From: Gudongella sp034006985
GTDB lineage: Bacteria > Bacillota > Clostridia > Tissierellales > Tissierellaceae
Assembly (NCBI GenBank): GCA_034006985.1
Contig: JAVERT010000004.1
Location: forward strand, 1 to 64,000
DNA length: 64,000 bases
Direction of reading: 5' to 3'
Every line of letters begins with the position of its first letter. The first letter of the stretch is position 1. Of this stretch, positions 36,593 to 44,491 are shown piece by piece. The translations under genes and the position numbers were made by a program. The notes under the pieces were generated by a model. It had not been told where the DNA came from and did not search any database. It saw only the letters and a list, made by a program, of their open reading frames with translations.

Positions 36593-37312
36593 TTACAGCT
36601 GTTTTAACATTTTAATTTCTACTATATCTAAATCCCTATATTCTCCTGCTGAAAGTTTATTATCTAAAAATAAAGGGCCCATTCTGATTCGCTTTAAATT
36701 AAGCACTCTCATTCCCAATGCACCAAACATCCTTTTAACTTGATGGTACTTACCTTCATAAATTGTTAAATTAATTCTTGAAATAGAATCTGAAGATATT
36801 ATTTCTAATCCTGCAGGTTTTGTAAAATAGCCATCATCAAGTAATATACCGTTTTTAAAAATATCCTTATGCTCTTCTAACACAATTCCCTCAACATCAG
36901 CATAATATGTTTTTCCAATCTCATGTTTTGGCGAAGTAAGTCTATGTGCTAAATCACCATCATTAGTAATCAATAATAATCCTTCTGTGTCTTTATCCAA
37001 TCTACCAACTGGGAAAGGTTTAAAATTTCTATGATAATCATCAAGTAGTTCTAAAACAACAGAGTCTCTAGGATCATCTGTTGATGAAATCATACCTTTA
37101 GGCTTATTTAGCATAAGATAAATATTCTTTTTATACTCAATTTTTTTTGTTCCTACTATTATTTCAGAAACACTTGGGTCAAATTTAAAATCAGGTTTTT
37201 TAACTATATTGCCATCAATTTTAACTAAACCTTTTTTTATTATTTTTTGAACATCTTTTCTACTTCCTTCTCCCATATTACTTAATACTTTATCGAGTCT
37301 TTCTTCTTTCAA
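36593..37312 (-). CDS. RsuA-family pseudouridine synthase
   Basis: 239 residues from TTG 37312, selected because GGAGGG lies seven bases upstream; the open frame continues to 37378 through a terminator and has no ribosome site there. An S4 domain (about 1-60, ERLDKVLSNMGEGSRKD) is followed by GRLDKDTEGLLLITNDG with the catalytic Asp, and KYHQVKRMFGALG. Family members modify 16S U516 (RsuA) or 23S rRNA (RluB/E/F). It ends at 36593 with no obvious terminator. Confidence 0.9.
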   Translation of the reverse strand: MKEERLDKVLSNMGEGSRKDVQKIIKKGLVKIDGNIVKKPDFKFDPSVSEIIVGTKKIEYKKNIYLMLNKPKGMISSTDDPRDSVVLELLDDYHRNFKPFPVGRLDKDTEGLLLITNDGDLAHRLTSPKHEIGKTYYADVEGIVLEEHKDIFKNGILLDDGYFTKPAGLEIISSDSISRINLTIYEGKYHQVKRMFGALGMRVLNLKRIRMGPLFLDNKLSAGEYRDLDIVEIKMLKQL

Positions 37313-37328
37313 ACGATTCCCTCCAAAA

Positions 37329-37358
37329 TTTAAAAGGAGCCCATGGCTCCTTTTTTTT
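37329..37358 (-). terminator. Terminator of the P-loop gene
   Basis: GGAGCC and GGCTCC form a stem around ATG on the minus strand, then TTTT and an AT-rich tail. It lies between the P-loop gene stop and the RsuA-type ribosome site, supporting the later start of the latter. Confidence 0.7.
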
Positions 37359-37779
37359 ATGCTTCTATTTGATAACAATTGTTTCTAATATTTTCAGGTA
37401 TTTTATCCATGGTATAATCTATATTAATATAAAATTCCACTTCATATTTTTTAGATATTTTACTAAGTGAATCAAGTAAATAAACGATATCTTTTAACTC
37501 AAGATTCATAACTTTGTATATCCCATCAACATATATTTTTTCAAGATCATAGTCCATTGCCATTATCCCACATAAAAAGCCATAGAAAGACTGCACATTT
37601 AGCACATTGAATTCCATGGCATTAATTAATCTAACATTGTAATTCAAACTAAAAATATGGGTGTCGTCAACATCAACAAATGCAATATTTCCATTACCTT
37701 CTGTCATATCTTTGTTAGCATTGTCGATTAACCACTTCGTCTTTCCTGAACCTTTTTCTCCTAAGATGAATTTAACCAT
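37357..37779 (-). CDS. Small P-loop ATPase-like protein
   Basis: 140 residues. A Walker A motif GEKGSGKTK (7-15) opens the protein. Strand-like segments IAFVDVDD and KIYVDGI (the second resembling Walker B) follow, and the C-terminus ends in a short strand (VEFYINIDYT). It is too short for a full AAA or ABC domain; it may be a minimal ATP/GTP-binding regulator. Its partner or substrate is unknown. It precedes the RsuA-type gene and follows the radical SAM gene by about 40 bases. Confidence 0.75.
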   Translation of the reverse strand: MVKFILGEKGSGKTKWLIDNANKDMTEGNGNIAFVDVDDTHIFSLNYNVRLINAMEFNVLNVQSFYGFLCGIMAMDYDLEKIYVDGIYKVMNLELKDIVYLLDSLSKISKKYEVEFYINIDYTMDKIPENIRNNCYQIEA

Positions 37780-37820
37780 GATAAACCACCTAACCTTTCA
37801 TAATAGTTTTAGAATCTCTT

Positions 37821-38774
37821 TTATTTGTTAATATTTCTTAAAGCTTTTCCATTCAAGTAATCAAACTTTTTACCTTGATAAGAGCTATTATCTTCCATTT
37901 GCACTAATATTTCATCTCTTATTTTCCACCAGGATTCCTGCCAATTCACAAAAACAGAATTTTCTTTTGGTGCACGTCCGATTATTCTTTGTACTACTAT
38001 ATTTGGATTTAAATACTCCAAGAATAGAATTACCCTATCTATATATTCTTGCTTTGAACAAAGCTCAAAATCACCGTTTAAATATTGTTTAGCCATTATT
38101 GTTCCATCCATTAAATAGAGGCTATGTAGCTTAACCTCTTCTACTTCTAGAGAAGAAATAACCTTTGATGTTTCAATTATATCATATTTATCATCCCAAG
38201 GAAGGTTCAATATTACATGTACACAACTTCTTAAGCCAAATCGTTTAATCCTTAGGCTAGCATCAATAAACTCTGCTATTCCATGTCCTCTATTTATTTT
38301 CTTTAAGGTTGTATAATTAATAGTTTGTAGCCCAATTTCTATTGTTATATCTATACCCTTATTATAATGTATATCACTTAGAAATTGCAAATATTTGTCT
38401 TCAATACAATCAGGTCTTGTAGATATTGATATCCCAACAATATCATCAATTATAGAATCATTTATATACTCTTCAAATTTTTCAAGAGGCATATAGGTAT
38501 TAGTGAAATTTTGAAAATATGCGATGAATTTATTTGCTTTATATTTGTGTCTTATATACTCCATATTTTGCTCTAATTGATTTTTTACTGAAATTGTATT
38601 TTTAAGATTCTCAAAGGAACCACCTTCTTCACCGCAAAATGTACATCCACCTATACCTAAATTACCATCTCTATTTGGACATGTTAATGGCAAATTCACA
38701 GGTAGTTTATACACCTTTTGTCCATACTTATTTTTTAAGAACTCTGAATATATATTATAAATATTATTCCCCAT
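37821..38774 (-). CDS. Radical SAM protein (YhcC/TIGR01212-like)
   Basis: 317 residues. The cluster motif is CPNRDGNLGIGGCTFC (Cys near 29, 41 and 44), with the long first gap typical of YhcC-type proteins rather than the CxxxCxxC of classical enzymes. The SAM barrel (about 45-215) contains QNFTNTYMPL and GLQTINYTTLKKINRGH, and a C-terminal segment contains RIIGRAPK. Family function is unproven. It is followed by the P-loop gene and preceded by the Cof hydrolase 12 bases away. Confidence 0.88.
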   Translation of the reverse strand: MGNNIYNIYSEFLKNKYGQKVYKLPVNLPLTCPNRDGNLGIGGCTFCGEEGGSFENLKNTISVKNQLEQNMEYIRHKYKANKFIAYFQNFTNTYMPLEKFEEYINDSIIDDIVGISISTRPDCIEDKYLQFLSDIHYNKGIDITIEIGLQTINYTTLKKINRGHGIAEFIDASLRIKRFGLRSCVHVILNLPWDDKYDIIETSKVISSLEVEEVKLHSLYLMDGTIMAKQYLNGDFELCSKQEYIDRVILFLEYLNPNIVVQRIIGRAPKENSVFVNWQESWWKIRDEILVQMEDNSSYQGKKFDYLNGKALRNINK

Positions 38775-38786
38775 CTATACTCCTTA

Positions 38787-39620
38787 TCAATGAATTAATA
38801 AATCAGTCAAAACTGATCCTACTCCTGATTCATTATTATCTTTTTCAGTGACTAAATTAGCAGATTTTTTAACTAAATCATTTGAATTTTTCATTGCGAT
38901 TCCAAGACCAGAACATAACAGCATTTCGATATCATTATTATCATCACCTATACAAATTATTTCTTCTTTTTTAATCCCAATTGTATTTGCGTATTCTAAC
39001 AAACTTTTCCACTTAGTTCCCATTGGATTCATAGCTTCATACATTGCTTCCGCTCTGTATATTCTTTCAAGCACGTGTGAATTATATCTATTTGGGTACT
39101 TAGTATTTATTATATTGCTGAATTTATAAATTATATCAGCATCCCCTGGGTAAACAACTGCCAAAACTCTTTCTTGTTTTTCTATTTCCAATTTTGGTAA
39201 AATTAAGTAACGATTATCATCTTCAAATATATACTTATTCTGACTTTGAAATTTTTCATCTAATTCAAATATCATATCAATTCCATTATAAAATAAATCC
39301 ACATGAACTATCCCTTTCAATCCAAGGTCATTAGCTTCTTTCAATAAATCTAGGTATGATTCTTTATCCATAAACTTTGACATTATAGTCTTATCATCTT
39401 CTGAATTTCTTACAATATTTCCATTATTTGCTAGAATTATTAGATGACTTTTTATCCCTGTTAAAAAAGATTTTGCAGAAAAATATCTTCTTCCTGTAGC
39501 TATAACTACTTCATAACCTTTTTCAATAAGTCTGTTTAATACTTCAAGATTGAAATCCGATATTTTTTTACTATCATCTAAAAGAGTCCCATCCAAATCA
39601 ATTGCTATAAGCTTATACAA
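38787..39620 (-). CDS. Cof-type HAD phosphatase
   Basis: 277 residues from TTG 39620, because GAGGTG lies six bases upstream and the protein then begins with the typical YKLIAIDLDGTLLDD. The nucleophilic Asp and general acid are the two Asp of DLDGT. Motif II is in VIATGRR, motif III the Lys of GTKWKSLLEY, and motif IV GDDNNDIEML. A C2-type cap occupies about 85-190. It hydrolyses sugar phosphates, FMN, PLP or similar; substrate unknown. Confidence 0.9.
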   Translation of the reverse strand: MYKLIAIDLDGTLLDDSKKISDFNLEVLNRLIEKGYEVVIATGRRYFSAKSFLTGIKSHLIILANNGNIVRNSEDDKTIMSKFMDKESYLDLLKEANDLGLKGIVHVDLFYNGIDMIFELDEKFQSQNKYIFEDDNRYLILPKLEIEKQERVLAVVYPGDADIIYKFSNIINTKYPNRYNSHVLERIYRAEAMYEAMNPMGTKWKSLLEYANTIGIKKEEIICIGDDNNDIEMLLCSGLGIAMKNSNDLVKKSANLVTEKDNNESGVGSVLTDLLIH

Positions 39621-39728
39621 TGAAGTCACCTCATCTATTAAATATTAATATAGGGATCTTTTTCTAACCAAAAAGGCTCCCAATAGGATCTGAAATATGA
39701 CCTTTTTTAAATATTTATTTATTTATAA

Positions 39729-39763
39729 AGAAAGTACCTTGCATACGCAAAGCACTCTTTATA
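39729..39763 (-). terminator. Probable terminator of the DUF1292 gene
   Basis: On the minus strand, AAAGAGTGCTTTGC and GCAAGGTACTTTCTTT form a long imperfect stem with G-U pairs around a GTAT loop. No strong U-run follows (ATAAATAAAT), so the assignment is moderate. Confidence 0.5.
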
Positions 39764-39765
39764 TA

Positions 39766-40149
39766 TTATTCTTCTTCATCATCATCAATTTCATCTTCAT
39801 CTGTATATAATGCATAAAATGCTTCAGAAACTAACTCAAATTCTTCTTCTTCTTCAATAAGTGCAAGTTCAAACTCTTCATCATTTATTTCTTTGTATTC
39901 ATAAAGAAGTACATCTTCTTCCTCTTCTTCATCTCCTAAAGGTAGAAGTGCTATATATTCTTTATCTTCGACTTCAAAAATTCCCATTACTGCACACTCT
40001 AACTCTGAATCATCCTCAAGTGTAAGTGTTATTATTTCCATTTCATCATGGTCGTGTTCGTGATCATGATCATGGTCATGTTCGTGATCATGTTCGTGAT
40101 CATGGTCATGTTTGTGATCGTGGTCGTGTAAATGCTTATTATCTCCCAT
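39766..40149 (-). CDS. DUF1292 protein with His/Asp/Glu metal-binding tail
   Basis: 127 residues from ATG 40149 (AAGGAGA seven bases ahead). Residues about 5-34 are almost only His, Asp and Glu in HDHDHEHDHEH-type repeats. The DUF1292 core follows (about 37-90: ITLTLEDDSELECAVMGIFEVEDKEYIALLPL). The C-terminus is very acidic, ending EDEIDDDEEE. DUF1292 proteins are conserved near yrzL/ruvX in Firmicutes but of unknown function; the His-rich arm is unusual and suggests Ni, Zn or Co binding. Confidence 0.85.
   Translation of the reverse strand: MGDNKHLHDHDHKHDHDHEHDHEHDHDHDHEHDHDEMEIITLTLEDDSELECAVMGIFEVEDKEYIALLPLGDEEEEEDVLLYEYKEINDEEFELALIEEEEEFELVSEAFYALYTDEDEIDDDEEE
40046..40132 (-). repeat. 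Short tandem repeat encoding the His-rich arm
   Basis: Hexamer/dodecamer-like repeats of the CATGAT/CACGAC/CATGAA type on the minus strand encode alternating His-Asp/Glu pairs. Repetition is at both DNA and protein level, so length could vary between strains by slippage. Confidence 0.75.
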
Positions 40150-40296
40150 ATTCATTCTCCTTTTATTAAATTTTTTCTCGTATAGTTATCTTACCCTATT
40201 ATGCATACAATATACAAGTAATATTGTATTTAATTTTGCTTAAATCTTTAACTAAAAAACATCTTCTTAATAAATGATCTTTATAAAAACCAAAAA

Positions 40297-41619
40297 TTAA
40301 TTTCTACCATCAATATTATTGAAATACTTATTCCCCCATATATCTATCGTTTCAATATAGACATTATTTAAACTCTTATCAATAGGCGTAAATAATAGTT
40401 TACTATTTATTTCTGGTCTAAAAAATTCCACCTCAATTTTATTTGATTTTGAACTAGAAAAAATTGATATATAATCTAATAATAGATAAGCATTCTCTTT
40501 TAAAAATTCAATATTTTCTACATCATTATTTTTTAAATTAATGTTCAAATCATTTTCTAAATTCACTTCAATATTGCTTAAATCAATTTCAAAAAAGCTA
40601 TCAATCTTCATAGCTTTTATGCCTTTTAATTCCTTAATGCTTTCTTTTTTCATTTCTGAAAAAGACTCAAACTCAGCAGCTATGAACTTAAGTCTCTTTT
40701 TAATCTGGATAAAACTGTGAAGGCTATTATCAGACCCTATCCATCGCCTTTGGAGATTATTAGCAACTATTAAACTTGTACCTGATCCAGCAAAAAAATC
40801 GCCTATTAATGATTCTTTATTGGATGATGTCAGTACAATCTTTTCTAATAATTTATATGGTTTCTGAGTTGCATAATCTACTCTCTCGGAAGAAGTTCTG
40901 CCAACCATATCGATATTCCATACATCTTTAGAATTTACTAAAGTAAACCATCCTTTTTCATCCTTATACTCTTTAATATTTTTAAACTTATATGGCTTAA
41001 AGTCTCTATTATAAGATTTTTCTTTAGAGATATTAAAAATATAATTCTTAGTCTTTGTATAAACTAGTATATTATCATGTTTTTTAGAAAAACTTCTTCT
41101 ACCAGCTCCTCCAGATTTGTATGCCCATATGATTTCATTCAAAAATCTGTCGTTTCCAAATACATAATCCAATATTATCCGAATATAATGGACCATTCTC
41201 CAATCAATATGAACATAAATTGTTCCAACTTCGGATAATAATTCCCTCATTAAAATCAATCTAATTGTAATCATTTCTAAATATTGAAATGGATCTTTAC
41301 CCCAACTATCACTATACACAGGTATTTTAAGCTTGACTCTCCCATTAGGAGTATCAATGGAAACTTTTTTATTAAAAACTAAATTTGTAAAAAAAGGAGG
41401 ATCCAAGTATATAAGATCAAATAATTCGCTATAACCTGAAGATATAAGCTTTTTAATAGCATCTATATTATCCATATAGAATAAACTGTTACTACTATTA
41501 GTTTGGTCAACCAAATCTAAACCTAATCCACAATTTGATTCTAAAGCGTCTATAATAATTATACTTGCTTTTTTTTCAGCAGTTTTAATAGCATTGTGAA
41601 TTTCTAAAATAGATTCCAT
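40297..41619 (-). CDS. DNA adenine/cytosine-N4 methyltransferase (beta class)
   Basis: 440 residues. Catalytic motif IV YLDPPFF (71-77) precedes the SAM-binding motif I DFFAGSGT (about 273-280): the beta-class order, with a target-recognition segment between (GGAGRRSFSKKHDNILVYTKT region). DPPF fits N6-adenine or N4-cytosine methylation. The C-terminal 130 residues have no domain I recognise. No restriction endonuclease gene is next to it, so it is an orphan methyltransferase, possibly regulatory. Confidence 0.88.
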   Translation of the reverse strand: MESILEIHNAIKTAEKKASIIIIDALESNCGLGLDLVDQTNSSNSLFYMDNIDAIKKLISSGYSELFDLIYLDPPFFTNLVFNKKVSIDTPNGRVKLKIPVYSDSWGKDPFQYLEMITIRLILMRELLSEVGTIYVHIDWRMVHYIRIILDYVFGNDRFLNEIIWAYKSGGAGRRSFSKKHDNILVYTKTKNYIFNISKEKSYNRDFKPYKFKNIKEYKDEKGWFTLVNSKDVWNIDMVGRTSSERVDYATQKPYKLLEKIVLTSSNKESLIGDFFAGSGTSLIVANNLQRRWIGSDNSLHSFIQIKKRLKFIAAEFESFSEMKKESIKELKGIKAMKIDSFFEIDLSNIEVNLENDLNINLKNNDVENIEFLKENAYLLLDYISIFSSSKSNKIEVEFFRPEINSKLLFTPIDKSLNNVYIETIDIWGNKYFNNIDGRN

Positions 41620-41648
41620 TCATTATCCTTTCTCTACAGTATCCTAAG

Positions 41649-42149
41649 TTAAATTAATTCGTCCCATCTAATAAAATCATTCAAAATATCTACATATTTT
41701 TCAAAATATCTTTTTTCTAACTCATTAAACCTATTTTTTTCTGGTGAGTCTAAATCTAAAACACCATATACTTTGTTATTTTGTATAATAGGTACCACTA
41801 ACTCAGATTTTGATGCAGAATCACAAGCAATATGACTCGGGAAAAGTTCAATATCAGGAACTAGCATAGTTTTCATTTCTTTTATTGAAGTTCCGCATAC
41901 ACCTTTCCCAAATTCTATTCTATTACAAGCAGGGAGACCCTGAAACGGTCCTAAAACAAGAGTATTACCCTTTAAAATATAGAATCCAACCCAATTGATT
42001 CGTTCAATACAAGCATTAATTATACCTGATGCGTTTGAAAGATTTGCTATATTGTCTTTTTCAGAACTAAGCTGACCCTTTAAAAGTAAGAGCATATACT
42101 TTAATCGTTCCTCTTCATTCATCTTATAAATATTCTCTAATTTAAACAT
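41649..42149 (-). CDS. Free methionine-(R)-sulfoxide reductase (GAF domain, fRMsr)
   Basis: 166-residue single GAF domain with the three conserved Cys in PACNRIEFGKGVCG and HIACDSASKSELVVPI. These provide the nucleophile and resolving Cys of fRMsr (YtsP/YeaZ-type). It reduces free methionine-R-sulfoxide in the cytoplasm. It lies nine bases downstream of msrA, so the pair covers both S-form (MsrA) and free R-form substrates. GGGAGGT supports its ATG. Confidence 0.9.
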   Translation of the reverse strand: MFKLENIYKMNEEERLKYMLLLLKGQLSSEKDNIANLSNASGIINACIERINWVGFYILKGNTLVLGPFQGLPACNRIEFGKGVCGTSIKEMKTMLVPDIELFPSHIACDSASKSELVVPIIQNNKVYGVLDLDSPEKNRFNELEKRYFEKYVDILNDFIRWDELI

Positions 42150-42158
42150 AATACCTCC

Positions 42159-42635
42159 CTACACACTCATATCTACATGACAATATCCACCTGGATTCTT
42201 CTTTAAATAATCCTGATGATACTCTTCTGCAGAAAAATACTTTTCAATAGGCATAACTTCAGTTACTATCCTTTTTTTATATTTTTTTTGTATAGCATCT
42301 ATTATTTCTTGAATTATAAGAATATCATCTGGATCAGTATAGTATATGCCCGTTCTATATTGATTTCCTATATCTCCACCTTGACGGTTCAGTAATGTTG
42401 GGTCAATAATCCTAAAAAATTTATCTAATAATTCTCTTAAACTTACTTTACTTTCATCGTATTTAATATGAGCAGTTTCAGTATATCCTGTAATGCCTGT
42501 ACATACTTGTTTGTATGTTGGGCTTTCAGTTTCTCCATTTGCATAGCCAACATCTGTATCCATTACACCTTCAATTCTAGAAAAATATTCCTCTACTCCC
42601 CAAAAACATCCACCAGCCAAATATATTTCTTTCAT
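42159..42635 (-). CDS. msrA: Peptide methionine sulfoxide reductase MsrA
   Basis: 158 residues starting at ATG 42635, with GAGGAGG seven bases ahead; a longer frame to 42671 overlaps lrgB and lacks a ribosome site. Nucleophilic Cys10 is in GGCFWGVEEYF; EYHQDYLKKNPGGYC near the C-terminus holds conserved substrate residues and a possible resolving Cys. It repairs methionine-S-sulfoxide in proteins. No selenocysteine: codon 10 is TGT/TGC-type Cys. It shares a unit with fRMsr and lies downstream of lrgAB. Confidence 0.93.
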   Translation of the reverse strand: MKEIYLAGGCFWGVEEYFSRIEGVMDTDVGYANGETESPTYKQVCTGITGYTETAHIKYDESKVSLRELLDKFFRIIDPTLLNRQGGDIGNQYRTGIYYTDPDDILIIQEIIDAIQKKYKKRIVTEVMPIEKYFSAEEYHQDYLKKNPGGYCHVDMSV

Positions 42636-42649
42636 ATTATCCTCCTCAT

Positions 42650-43348
42650 TTATATTATTTGAATAATCCACATAATTATCGGAATTAAGAATACTGTTAT
42701 AATACCTGCAACCCCAATTGATAGTGAACTCATTGCTCCCTCTATTTCTCCCATCTCCATGGCTTTAGCCGTCCCAACAGCATGTGATGCTGTCCCTAAT
42801 GCTATTCCTTTCGCAATGGGATTTTTAATTCCTGAAATTTCCAATACTTTTTCTCCCATAATATAACCACTTAAACCTGCTATAACAACAAAAGTTACAG
42901 TTAAAGAAGCGTTACCACCAATAAGTGTTGATATTTCCATAGCTATCGGGGTTGTTGTTGATTTTGGTACTAAAGATGAAATCAATATTATATCAAGATT
43001 AAAAAGCTTACCAAGTAGCAATATAGATAATATACCTGATGCTGAACCAACAAAAATACCAGTTAGTATTGGTATTAGATTCGCTTTTAATAAATGGACC
43101 TGCTTATATAAAGGTACTGCAAGTACAACAGTAGCCGGCCCTAAAAAGAATGTTATAATTTGGCCTCCTTTATTATATATATCATAATCGATATTTAATA
43201 ATAATAAAATTCCTACAATTATTATCATTGTAAGCAATAGTGGATTAAGAAGCTTCACTCTAAAGCGTCTCGAAATAAAACTTGAAAAAGTATATACTAA
43301 TATAGATAATCCAACTCCAAATAAAGGAGTATCAATATATGCCATCAT
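42650..43348 (-). CDS. lrgB: LrgB-family membrane protein
   Basis: 232 residues with six to seven membrane helices. LrgB signatures are LVPKSTTTPIAMEIS (about 125-139) and GTASHAVGTAKAME (about 190-203). It works with LrgA, either as a holin-antiholin-like murein hydrolase control system or, as shown in B. subtilis for PftAB, as a pyruvate importer. Its ATG overlaps the lrgA stop by four bases. No LytSR two-component genes are adjacent. Confidence 0.93.
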   Translation of the reverse strand: MMAYIDTPLFGVGLSILVYTFSSFISRRFRVKLLNPLLLTMIIIVGILLLLNIDYDIYNKGGQIITFFLGPATVVLAVPLYKQVHLLKANLIPILTGIFVGSASGILSILLLGKLFNLDIILISSLVPKSTTTPIAMEISTLIGGNASLTVTFVVIAGLSGYIMGEKVLEISGIKNPIAKGIALGTASHAVGTAKAMEMGEIEGAMSSLSIGVAGIITVFLIPIIMWIIQII

Positions 43349-43713
43349 TTTGATTCTCTCCTTTTTTTGTTTTTTAAATTTATCATAAACTGAACAGTTA
43401 ATCCAGTTGTAATCATAACAACAAATAAGCTAATGTAAACTATTATTAATAATGATATAACATTCCCTTTAAGCAAATATAATACAGTCATAATACCTAC
43501 ACTTGTAGGGATAAATAGAAAAGTTAAATGATTTAACAGCGTTTCGCTTATTCTTTCAATTGAATTCAATTTTAAAATATTAGTTGTTAATAGTATCAAT
43601 AAAATAATCATTCCTAATACATTCCCTGGTAAAGCTAATGAGAAAATGTTTTGAATAAAATTTCCAATCCATAAAATTAATAATATAATTCCCAGTTGTT
43701 TTAGTGTCTCCAT
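43345..43713 (-). CDS. lrgA: LrgA/CidA-family membrane protein
   Basis: 122 residues, four membrane helices and a basic C-terminal tail (NLKNKKRRESK). The LrgA/CidA signature LPGNVLGMIILL lies at about 29-40, and FIPTSVGIMT in the middle. Partner of LrgB. Upstream lies a 130-base leader with two strong predicted helices (annotated separately) instead of a simple promoter-proximal ribosome site, so post-transcriptional control is likely. Functional choice between holin-like control and pyruvate uptake is open. Confidence 0.92.
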   Translation of the reverse strand: METLKQLGIILLILWIGNFIQNIFSLALPGNVLGMIILLILLTTNILKLNSIERISETLLNHLTFLFIPTSVGIMTVLYLLKGNVISLLIIVYISLFVVMITTGLTVQFMINLKNKKRRESK

Positions 43714-43725
43714 TAAAATGTTTTC

Positions 43726-43842
43726 CTTTCCAAATAAAGAATATCTTTGGTACTTTCACTATGAAACCATAGGTTTCATAGCTAAGATACTACGTTTCCG
43801 AGTACAGTGTTTACTACGACAAGAGACGTAATCTTCCACAAC
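43726..43842 (-). promoter_or_regulatory. Structured leader upstream of lrgAB
   Basis: Downstream of a TATAAT at about 43848-43853, the minus strand has AAGATTACGT (43833-43824) able to pair with ACGTAGTATCTT as ten base pairs with a two-base bulge, enclosing about 30 bases. Directly after comes CTATGAAACC-TAT-GGTTTCATAG, a perfect 10-bp hairpin (about 43759-43781) without a U-run. I do not recognise a known riboswitch class. Confidence 0.5.
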
Positions 43843-43879
43843 TCTTTAATTATAATATAAGAAATATACTATAAATTAG

Positions 43880-43905
43880 AAATAACAGGGTCACCCCTGT
43901 TATTT
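43880..43905 (-). terminator. Terminator of the ferritin-like gene
   Basis: AAATAACAGGG and CCCTGTTATTT form an 11-bp perfect stem with a 4-base loop just after the ferritin-like gene stop (minus strand). The tail is T-rich but not a pure U-run. Confidence 0.75.
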
Positions 43906-43911
43906 CCATCC

Positions 43912-44403
43912 TTAAAACGGTGCAAAACCTTGGTCAGCCCACCAATCTTCTTTATAAACTCCATATTGCTCAGTAAACTGATTAAGATGAACTTTTTCCC
44001 ATTTGATTAGCAAATCATATAATTGTTTAGCTTCATCTAGTTTTGTAGACTCTTTTGCCTTAGTATAAAAATCTACGGAATCCTTCTCCATTTGTATCCC
44101 TATACTAAATACTGACATTGCTAATGAGGTTAAATCTTTGTCAAACTTATCCCACTTATAAATATTTGGTGAAGGTGGTGCCTCTGAAAAAGCCATTGCT
44201 TTCTCATCCTCAACTCCATCTTTGACTTTTATAAACAAAGCCTCCAAGTAGTCTATATGTTTCTTCTCTTCATTTGCTAACTCTAGAAACGCTTCAGCAC
44301 TTCCTCCTGTCCCAGCTTGTTTAGCAGCCATTTTATAAAACTCATAGCCCTCTAACTCATTCAAAATCGCTTGTTTGATTACCTTAAGTTCTTCTTTTAA
44401 CAT
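43912..44403 (-). CDS. Ferritin-like diiron protein (rubrerythrin-related)
   Basis: 163 residues. A helical bundle has Glu and ExxH-type ligands in ELEGYEFYKMAAKQ (about 15-28) and LANEEKKHIDYLEALF (about 43-58), repeated in the second half (QMEKDSVDFYTKAKE, then LIKWEKVHLNQF). It lacks the rubredoxin CxxC module of full rubrerythrin. It probably handles iron, peroxide or oxygen in this anaerobe. AAAGGGTGATT precedes the ATG, and it has its own terminator. Confidence 0.87.
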   Translation of the reverse strand: MLKEELKVIKQAILNELEGYEFYKMAAKQAGTGGSAEAFLELANEEKKHIDYLEALFIKVKDGVEDEKAMAFSEAPPSPNIYKWDKFDKDLTSLAMSVFSIGIQMEKDSVDFYTKAKESTKLDEAKQLYDLLIKWEKVHLNQFTEQYGVYKEDWWADQGFAPF

Positions 44404-44491
44404 ATAATCACCCTTTCTTTTTCTAACAATACATATCTACCCAAATTTATGAACTTATAACTCTCTATTTATCTTATTTATCCCATTAATA

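Noticed and set aside
37313..37378. Longer N-terminus for the RsuA-type protein.
   Set aside because: It would run through a terminator hairpin of the upstream gene, and the S4 domain begins at the TTG with a proper ribosome site.
39640..39720. AAAAAGG...CCTTTTT inverted pairing between the DUF1292 and Cof genes.
   Set aside because: Low-complexity A/T arms with a large interior; insufficient to call a terminator or regulatory RNA.
42159..42671. MsrA as a selenoprotein or longer protein.
   Set aside because: The catalytic residue is encoded as Cys, and the extra 12 residues overlap lrgB without a ribosome site.
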